Source of the DNA: Rhyacichthys aspro
Lineage: Eukaryota; Chordata; Actinopteri; Gobiiformes; Rhyacichthyidae
Reading direction: 5' to 3'
Length of the DNA: 64,000 bases
Assembly (NCBI GenBank): GCA_036850595.1
Contig: CM072163.1
Span: forward strand, 1,181,276-1,245,275
Position numbers and translations under genes: made by a program. Each line of letters begins with the position of its first letter. Position 1 is the stretch's first letter. Under the pieces are notes generated by a model. That model was not told the DNA's origin and did not search any database. It saw only the letters and a program-made list of their open reading frames with translations. This document shows, in pieces, positions 45,613-54,800 of the stretch.

Positions 45613-48600
45613 ATGAAGAGCAGCTGTGAGTCTCTGGTCAGTGACTCGTCCAGAGGTCAACCACCAATGTTCAGCCTTAAATCCCCCGAAAACAAGTGAG
45701 AAAATACATCTCCAGTGTGTTTTCTGTCTTTATGGAGTTAGCAAAACGCATGAAACCTGTCAAAACAGTGAAACTTTTGACAGGTGAAATACAGCATTAA
45801 AGATCAGCTGTGTGACGAGAGGGCGTCATCTCAGGATCTGATCCAGGATCTGGACGTGAACAGCGGAAAAACACATGTTTCCTGCAGTAATTTAACACAA
45901 TTCAACTCAGAATGGCTGCTCTGTGAACCTGCAGCGGGACGAGGGAGGGTTCAGGGAGAAGGATGAATCTGGGAAATGTGTTTAAGAAGTTGAGAAGTGT
46001 AAAAGCATTTGCTCAGTTTAATAAAACGTTACCGTCACGTTTCATTCACAGATCCTCGAAGAGAAGCAGATCTGGAGGATCTAGCGTCAGCCGAGTGTCT
46101 CTGAGCAGTGATCAATCTAAAGAATATCCTCTAGTGTTCAGCTCCAGCTCCTGGAGTTTCAAACCTGTTCAGAATCAACAATATCCACAAGAAAAGTAAG
46201 TCATCTTCACTGAACACTGCACTTTCTCAAATTCACTGTAAAAACAAACAAAAACACAGCTAAAACATGTCTTTATCCCAATATTAGTCCAAAAGTGTTA
46301 AATGTTATATCTCTGACAGAGGGGGGTTTGAGGCAGTGAATTTTTTTATTGATTTTTCTAGACTCTCTAAACATACGTTGGTCAAATGTTAAATTCCCAC
46401 CTGCAGACACTCTGTGGTTAGCTGAGGTTGATGTGTATGTCTAAAGTCAGAATGATGGCAAGGTTTTTAGTTTTTTATTTTTGGGGTAATTTACAGTAAA
46501 GTTATAATTTATACAGAAAGATCAGTGAGTTGTTTTGAACGGCACTGCTTAAACTTTAATTTGTGCTTTTCAATCAAAGAGTTCAGGCATAAACTATAAT
46601 AAAAGCAGAAAGGGTCCAAATCCCTCACAACTTCCTTTTTTAAAGTGTGTTTCATCAGTTTGGAAAAAGAAATGAAGAAAAACCTGCCACATTGAGCTCT
46701 TTCTTTAGTTGACTTGTTAAACATGATTTATTCATGTCAGATGTTTTCTAACCAGTTCAAATGTCTTGTGAATGTTTAGCGTCTGCAGTGGAGCTACACA
46801 GATACAGGTTCTGAAGGTGAGTAGGTTTGTTTTGTCTGAAAATGTCTGAAATGCTCGAAGTAGACGTTAAAACAGTGGTGTTCTTTCAGGCGTCTGAGCT
46901 TCTGTTTAAACCAACTCTAACCTCACAGAGAGACTTTTCTGATGAAAACAGCAGCGAAGAGGAGGATGTCTTTGATGTTGAAGCCGGTAAAAATTTCTTC
47001 ACGAGTAAAGTGTATTTTCAGCTGAATATGTCTTTTAACAGAGAAACAGCTGAAAAAAGAAAAGCATCAACAGAGAAAAGGGAGGCAACGTAAAACACAG
47101 ATAAATACTGTCAATTCAATCACGTAATGTTTAACGAGGAGGAGATAATTGTCGTCCTGACGCTGAAGTCACAGCTAAGCTAACGCTAAACTCTAAACTT
47201 CAGTTTGGTCAAATGGATTAGTATTTTTTTAATAAAAGAGAAGCAGGAGAGGTCCCTAGACTGATTTTGGAGGAGAGTCTGAGACAGGGACAAAAAAAGA
47301 AAAGAGTGGAGCTTTGAATGTTGTACAAACCAAACACATCCGGCGTTTATTGGAGGCAGTGTTGAGTTGTGGAAAAAAATCCTATATTCATGGTTTAATC
47401 ACATGAAATATGTGACTAAATCATGTTTCAGACAAATTTACAAATACATTAAACAAAGCTAAAGAAGTGAACTCATCTTGATCAACAAAACAACGTAGTT
47501 CTCGTGCTTGAAGAGCCAGAAGAAGTATGTCACATCCATCTATTTTCTGGCAAGCGTTTCAGTTTGAAGCGAAGGTATTTATTATCTTTGATTGATCTGT
47601 TGACACTGACTGATTATCTCTGGTTCAAAACATTCAAGGATTGAGAACAATCTGGTTTCACAACAATCTTAAAACATGCAGCTGTTTCTTTTCAGTGACA
47701 CAAGATGGAAAAGTACCAGCAAGAGTTTCACTTACTGCATCAAATTTTATAATAAATATGGATTTGATTTATAAAAATATGTAAAGTTCTTAGTGTTGAT
47801 GTGATGTTGAAATCTGATGTGATCATTTTAATAACTGCACATTTAGTTGATATGAGAGTTTTAAATCCTTTCAGATCATTACGGAGTTCTGGAGTTGTTC
47901 CAAAGACAATTAAAGACTTTATTAAAAGATGAGAATGAGTTTTTAATTGAGGAGCAGATGCCACAACAAAGACCTGTGCTTCTGACAAAGATCTACACCG
48001 AACTTAATCTGAGAGACGGAAACTGTGGAGACGTCAACAGTGAACACGAGGTCCGACAGATCGAGCTGGCTTTTAACAAAAGGAAAACTCCAGAAAGTCC
48101 ATCCGTCGACATCAGAGACATTTTCAAAGCGTTTCCGAACAGAGCCGCATCGATCCGAACTGTTCTGACGACGGGAATCGCAGGAATCGGGAAAACTGTC
48201 CTGGTTCAGAAGTTGATCCTGGACTGGGCTGAAGGCAGAGCCAACCAGGACTTCCAGCTGCTGTTCCCACTTTCCTTTCGAGAGTTGAATCTGCTCAAGA
48301 ACCAAACAAAGAGTCTGATGGAGCTGCTTTACGACTTCTCTCCAGGTTTGAGAGACTCAGGCCTCACAGATCTGACTCAGTACAAAGTCCTGATGGTTCT
48401 GGACGGCCTCGACGAGAGCAGACTCCAGCTGGACTTCAGCAGAAACTACAGTTGCTCTGATGAGACCAGATCTATGTCAGTAGATGCTTTACTGACCAAT
48501 CTGATGATGGGAAACCTGCTGCCCAACGCCACGCTGTGGATCACGAGTCGTCCCGCTGCGGCCGGCCGTATCCCTCCACAGTTCATCGACCGAGTGACTG

Positions 48601-49571
48601 AGATCAGAGGCTTCAACAACCTCCAGAAGGAGGCTTACTTCTTAAAGAAAATAGATGACGAGAAACTGGCCCGAAGAGTCGTAGCGAACGTACGATCGGC
48701 TCCAAGTCTCTACATTATGTGCCACCTCCCTGTGTTCTGCTGGATTTCATCCATTGTTCTCAGAAAAATGTGCACGGATCCTGGAAGTGGAAAGATGCCA
48801 AAGACTTTGACACAAATGTACATCCACTTTTTGGCTCATCAAATGATGCAAATGCAGCGGAAATACAGAAAAGAACAAGAACTGGACTCAAAAGGCAACA
48901 ACAAAATCATTCTGTCGCTTGGAAAGCTGGCTTTTGAGCAACTGGAAAAAGGGAATCTGATTTTCTATGAAGAGGATTTAAAAGAGTGCGGCACCGACGT
49001 CAGAGAAGCCACGGTTTACTCTGGAGTTTGTACTCAGGTTTTTAGAGAAGAGACCTGGAGAGAGCACAAGGTTTTCTGCTTCGTCCATTTGTCGGTTCAG
49101 GAGTTTCTGGCAGCGCTGTACGTCCTCGTGGTTTTCAACGTGGACGGCGTCAACCTAATGGTTCGGAAACAGAAGCAGAGGTCCCGGAACCTGCAGCTGT
49201 TCAACCTGCACAAAGCTGCGGTCGACGAGGCTCTGAGGAACCGCGGCGGCCATTTTGACCTGTTCCTGCGCTTTCTGCTCGGACTCTCGCTGGAGTCCAG
49301 TCAGACGCTGCTCAAAGGGTTGAACGTTCAAGTGAAAGCCTGCGACGCCGAAAACCACAAGGAAACTGTGGACTACGTCACAGAGAAGATCAGCCAGACG
49401 CCTGCTCCTCAGAGGTAAGGATTAATGCCCCAAACCACCAAGAACCAAGTGAGACACAACCTGACCTCACGGATGGTCCTGTTTTTCAGATCCATGAACC
49501 TGTTCCACTGTCTGAACGAGTTCAACCACCGCTCTCTGCTCCAGCAGGTCCAGATCCAACAGACTGATTGA
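45613..49571 (+). CDS. NLR gene B: truncated FISNA-NACHT protein without LRR or B30.2
   Basis: Paralogue of NLR A. Coding exons: 45613-45695 (exon from 45609), 46052-46195, 46789-46816, 46890-46986, 47875-49414, 49490-49571; phases agree and total 1,974 nt (657 residues). The N-terminal part carries two copies of the SDSSRGQPPMFS-type motif (SLVSDSSRGQPPMFS; SLSSDQSKEYPLVFS). An acidic exon (SDENSSEEEDVFDVEA) replaces the helical exon of gene A. FISNA is diverged at its start (LKDENEFLIEEQMPQQRP), then is the same as gene A through Walker A GIAGIGKT, Walker B and winged helix. The last exon follows gene A for 68 nt, then changes abruptly and stops (VQIQQTD-stop). The protein could still bind nucleotide but lacks sensor repeats. 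It may be a regulator, a decoy or a decaying gene. The ATG at 45613 is the first in frame. Confidence 0.75.
47875..49414 (+). other. FISNA-NACHT exon of NLR B
   Basis: 1,540 nt, same length and phase as the gene A exon. The first 130 nt differ at many sites, mostly changing residues. From about 48006 onward I see no difference over 1.4 kb, while the 75-nt intron after it differs at about four places. Confidence 0.9.
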
Positions 49572-49793
49572 ATTCAGTCATTTGTGATTTGTTTTGTCTT
49601 TATACAAACCTTCAGGTGGGCATTACCTGTCCTTCCTTTCCTGTATTTTTTGTTCATAAACAATGCAGTTTACCAAGAACTAAGCTAGAGTGAATGAGAC
49701 AAACAGCCAGCTTTATTTTGTGAGGCTTGTTAAAGTTTGAATACTGCTTTTGTGTTTGTTTCTGTTTATTCATCATGTACAATTCTGAGAAAT

Positions 49794-49799
49794 AATAAA
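49794..49799 (+). terminator. NLR B polyadenylation signal
   Basis: AATAAA about 220 nt after the NLR B stop, followed by further AATAAA-like sequences to 49820. This supports the gene ending here and not running on to lost LRR exons. Confidence 0.55.
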
Positions 49800-49819
49800 A
49801 CAAATAAACAATTAATAAA

Positions 49820-50800
49820 GTCTCCTCATGAAAAGACTTTGCTTTTATCGAGTCTCAAACTTTAGTTAAATAAGAGTTAAATAAGAGTAAATTAGAGTTA
49901 AATAAAAGCTACACTGAATAAATGATGAACAGACTAATGACTGACTCAGACATAACTTTATTTATATGTATCTAAGTATATTACAGTCGACAGTAACACC
50001 GTGTGATGGCACAATATAAAAATATCTCCAGACTTTATTAAGACTTGTTTCTTCGCAGCTTTGTCCAACTCCAGGTTTTCACTAAAGTCTGGACCAAGTC
50101 TTCTTTTTTTTTTTCAAACCGGACCGTATCCTTCCGCCGTCGTCTCTGGATCTACTTTCTTCAGAAAATCCCATGTTTTAGTCTCTGTACCTCGTGTCCA
50201 ACTGTCCTTCAGTTTAATCCATTCATCCTTCAAATTAAAAGCCTCTCCATTTAGAAGATTTAACATAAAATCCACAGATGAAAATTTACAGGAAGAGCCT
50301 CCGTTTTCAAGTATCAAGACAAAGATTTACTGAACACTGTCTTTCAACTGATCCTCTGCAGAAGCCAAGGTTTGTATTGAATATAATCTCTAATATTGCT
50401 TTATTTTCACTGGATTAAGACCAAAACGTCAGCATAAAATGACTTGAAACTTGGAACAAAAACCATGAGAAATAAAAGGAGAGCGCAAACTAGATGTAGT
50501 ACATAGTGTACATAGTAAATTGTCTGATTATATTATAAACCAGGATTCATTTTAGCGCTGAGGGGCCATTTTGGGGATTTTATTTTACAGGAGACATTTT
50601 TCAGCCAAGATTAAAAAAGGTTTTGTTTTTTTTTTAAATAAGGTAAATGCCAAAAACGTTCTTAAGTGGGGCTTTCTGTGTAAGAAGCTTCATGAATGAG
50701 GCTCTGAGTTGGCAGAAAAATCCCACAAAAAGTGTCTCTTCCAGCTCTGGATACGTCTGTTTACACTGAGAACTAGCACAACAAAAACAAACAGAAAAAG
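49820..50800. other. Intergenic DNA between NLR B and the cyclase gene
   Basis: AT-rich sequence with no recognised gene. A minus-strand open stretch (50317-50114) has a Lys/Glu-rich, helix-like composition (NLKDEWIKLKDSW) but no known domain, no clear splice signals and no conserved context. I do not call it a gene. Confidence 0.4.
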
Positions 50801-51027
50801 TACGGTGGCCCTGAAAAAAAGATTAATAATTAACTTAAAAATAGATTCAATGAAAAATTAAAGCCAAAAATAAAAAAATAAAACAAGCTTGTGTTAAAAA
50901 AAAATAAAAATAAAAACAAATAAAAAATAATACACCTAAAAAAAGAAAACCAATGTTAAGTTTGCCTCTGCTTTTATTTTTCCAGTGAACAAAAGCAGTT
51001 TTGATGATGCACCTCAGGGCCACCGTA
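50801..51027 (+). mobile_element. 227-bp MITE with perfect 14-bp terminal inverted repeats
   Basis: Left end TACGGTGGCCCTGA (50801-50814) is the exact reverse complement of the right end TCAGGGCCACCGTA (51014-51027). Counting the outer TA as target duplication gives a TA-flanked element. There is no coding capacity. A related right end (GATGATGCACCTCAGGGCC) recurs at 52924-52942. Confidence 0.65.
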
Positions 51028-51068
51028 GTCTTCCTTTTCTGAGTCCCATTAGGGTCATGTTTGTCTTC

Positions 51069-51402
51069 TAATCCAACTAAAACCAGTTCAAATCCAACTA
51101 AAACCAGTTCAAATCCAACTAAAACCAGTTCAAATCCAACTAAAACCAGTTCAAATCCAACTAAAACTTGTTCAAATCCAACTAAAACCAGTTCAAATCC
51201 AACTAAAGCCAGTTCAAATCCAACTAAAACTTGTTCAAATCCAACTAAAACCAGTTCTAATCCAACTAAAACCAGTTCTAATCCAACTAAAACCAGTTCA
51301 AATCCAACTAAAACTTGTTCAAATCCAACTAAAACCAGTTCTAATCCAACTAAAACCAGTTCTAATCCAACTAAAACCAGTTCAAATCCAACTAAAGCCA
51401 GT
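51069..51402 (-). repeat. Minisatellite family B, inverted, 3' of the cyclase gene
   Basis: About 16 units of AATCCAACTAAAACCAGTTC (21 bp). The open frame of SSNPTKT repeats is an artefact of the period. Confidence 0.88.
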
Positions 51403-51726
51403 CAGAGTGTTAGCTCTGTGTTAGCTCAGTCCATCCCCCAAACTGTCCTCAATGTGTCAGTGTCACATTCACGAGGGACACTTTAGATTCGACAATACTT
51501 TATGTCTTTGAACGAGAGCAAAGTTGGCAAAGCATTTACTGACGCTATTTTTTGACGCTAAACTTGGCTTTGATGAGTAATGTATAAGTACTGATGGCAA
51601 ACTGGTTAAATTTCACTTTTTAAAATAAAATCTGTCAAAAGCTGTAAAGACAGATTTAATGTCGGTCCAGTTCTTCTTTTCCCTTTGATCTTCATCTTCC
51701 TGTCTCACTTTTTCTGATTAATTCCA

Positions 51727-51732
51727 TTTATT
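51727..51732 (-). terminator. npr1: Cyclase gene polyadenylation signal candidate
   Basis: TTTATT on the + strand, that is AATAAA on the gene strand, about 100 nt after the stop codon. Other AATAAA-like sequences lie farther downstream. Confidence 0.4.
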
Positions 51733-51830
51733 ATTAGGTCTTTAAATCCTAAACGTTGTGCAAAGTCCCTTTGAGCCGAGTCTTTAATCCTGTCTCGAGG
51801 TAAAAGCAGTTTTTGATTTTCTTTGCGGCG

Positions 51831-54800
51831 TCACGGCTCCTGCAGTTCCCCCAGCAGCCAGTAGGTGGTCATCTTCCCTTTGCCCTTGATGTCGATGTCT
51901 CCTCTGAGCTCGAGCTGGAAACAGTCGAACTCCAGCAGAACGTCTCGAGTCGCAGCCGAGACGTGGATCTTCAGAGCTGCAGCAAACACAGAAGGGTATA
52001 GGGTTTAGTCCTGGTTTAGACCTGGTTTAGACCTGGTTTAGACCTGGTTTAGACCTGGTTTAGTTCTGGTTTAGACCTGGTTTAGACCTGGTTTAGACCT
52101 GGTTTAGACCCGGTTTAGACCTGGTTCTGACCTTCTCCTGTCGACTCCATTCTTGACGATGTGTTCACTGTGTCTCCAAAAAGACAGTACCGAGGCATCT
52201 TGAGGCCGACGACTCCTGCACAAACGGGACCTGGACCAGAACAAAACTAAAAGGTTCATTTTCTGCAGAAACTAATCCAGAAGAAAAAGAAAAAGTCAGT
52301 CTCTGTCTGGATTTAAATGTGTGTAACGCTGCCCCCTGGTGGCCACAGACGGTAAATAGTGGTTAAAAGAAAGCTGCCTTACTTTGTGATGAAAGAACAA
52401 ATAAAGGGAGAATTTTATTAAATTTATTAGGTTAACTTTATTTAAATTGCTCTATTTTTTTCTTTTTCAGGTGTCTTCCTTTTTTTTTTTTTTTTAATTA
52501 ATTTTTATTTCAAAGACAAGCTTTTTGAGTGTTTTAAATTGAGAAATGGCTTTACTTTTTCATTGAATATTTTTTAATTTTGAGAGATGGGTTTCTCTTT
52601 TGAGGCAACCATAATTTAACAGGGGTAAACATTCTGGGAAAACAGCACCCATTTTTAGATTAACTTTATTTACATTGCAAATGTTTTTTTAGGTGTCTTA
52701 TTTATTTTTTAACTGGGGATTTATTTATTTATTTATTTTTTATTTTAAGACTAGCTTTTTTTATTTATTTATTTTTTTTTTCAAATAATCTTTTTTAAAT
52801 TGAGACACGGCTTTAATTTTTCATTGAATCTTTGTTAATTTTCAGAGATGGGTTTCTTTTATTCATCTTTCCTTCATTTTTAAAAATGTCCTTTTATTTT
52901 TCTAATCGACAAAAGCGACTTTGATGATGCACCTCAGGGCCACCGTACTTACTCAAGACTTATCAGTGTTATTTATATCATTATTTCATTTTATTCACAT
53001 TATGATTTCCCAAACCAATTTAAACTCATATATATTTCCTGATTCTCTGAGTTTTCAGTTGTTTTTCTGTTGTTTTTCGGTCATTTCTCGTTATTTCTGG
53101 TTATTTCTTGTTATTTCTGGTTGTTTCTCGTTGTTTTCTCACCGCTGTGGATCCCGATGCGTAGTTTGAGCTGCAGCTCCGGTCGGTGCCGGATCCTGAA
53201 CGAGTGCACGGCCTCGAGCAGAGCCAGGGCCATACGAGCGATCTCTCGACCGTGGAGCTGCCCGTTCTTCACCGGTAAACCAGACACCACCATGTACGCA
53301 TCCCCGATGGTCTCCACCTGGGGGCGCCACACACCAGCCGTTCAGTCCACAACACACTGGGTTAGACCTGGCCAAGTCCTGGTTTAGTCCTGGTTTAGAC
53401 CTGGTTTAGACCTGGTTTAGACCTGGTTTAGTCCTGGTTTAGTCCTGGTTTAGTCCTGGTTTAGACCTGGTTTAGTCCTGGTTTAGACCTGGTTCAGACC
53501 TGGTTTAGTCCTGGTTTAGACCTGGTTTAGACCTGGTTTAGTCCTGGTTTAGTCCTGGTTTAGACCTGGTTTAGTCCTGGTTTAGACCTGGTTTAGACCT
53601 GGTTTAGTCCTGGTTTAGACCTGGTTTAGACCTGGTTTAGTCCTGGTTTAGTCCTGGTTTAGACCTGGTTTAGTCCTGGTTTAGACCTGGTTTAGACCTG
53701 GTTCAGACCTGGTTTAGTCCTGGTTTAGACCTGGTTTAGACCTGGTTTAGTCCTGGTTTAGACCTGGTTTAGACCTGGTTTAGACCTGGTTTAGTCCTGG
53801 TTTAGACCTGGTTTAGACCTGGTTTAGTCCTGGTTTAGTCCTGGTTTAGACCTGGTTTAGTCCTGGTTTAGACCTGGTTTAGTCCTGGTTTAGTCCTGGT
53901 TTAGACCTGGTTTAGTCCTGGTTTAGTCCTGGTTTAGACCTGGTTTAGTCCTGGTTTAGACCTGGTTTAGACCTGGTTTAGTCCTGGTTTAGACCTGGTT
54001 TAGACCTGGTTTAGTCCTGGTTTAGTCCTGGTTTAGACCTGGTTTAGTCCTGGTTTAGTCCTGGTTTAGACCTGGTTTAGTCCTGGTTTAGACCTGGTTT
54101 AGACCTGGTTTAGTCCTGGTTTAGACCTGGTTTAGACTTGGTTTAGACCTGGTTTAGACCTGGTTTAGACCTGGTTTAGTCCTGGTTTAGACCTGGTTTA
54201 GACTTGGTTTAAACCTGGTTTAGACCTGGTTTAGTCCTGGTTTAGACCTGGTTTAGACCTGGGTTAGACCTGGTTTAGACCTGGTTTAGACCTGGTTTAG
54301 ACCTGGTTTAGTCCTGGTTTAGTCCTGGTTTAGACCTGGTTTAGTCCTGGTTCAGACCTGGTTTAGTCCTGGTTTAGACCTGGGTTAGACCTGGTTTAGA
54401 CCTGGTTTAGACTTGGTTTAAACCTGGTTTAGACCTGGTTTAGTCCTGGTTTAGACCTGGTTTAGACCTGGTTTAGACCTGGTTCAGACCTGGTTTAGTC
54501 CTGGTTTAGACCTGGGTTAGACCTGGTTTAGCCCTGGTTTAGACCTGGTTTAGACCTGGTTTAGACCTGGTTTAGTCCTGGTTTAGACCTGGTTTAGACC
54601 TGGTTTAGACTTGGTTTAAACCTGGTTTAGACCTGGTTTAGACCTGGTTTAGTCCTGGTTTAGACCTGGTTTAGACTTGGTTTAAACCTGGTTTAGACCT
54701 GGTTTAGTCCTGGTTTAGACCTGGTTTAGACTTGGTTTAAACCTGGTTTAGACCTGGTTTAGACCTGGTTTAGACCTGGTTTAGACCTGGTTTAGTCCTG

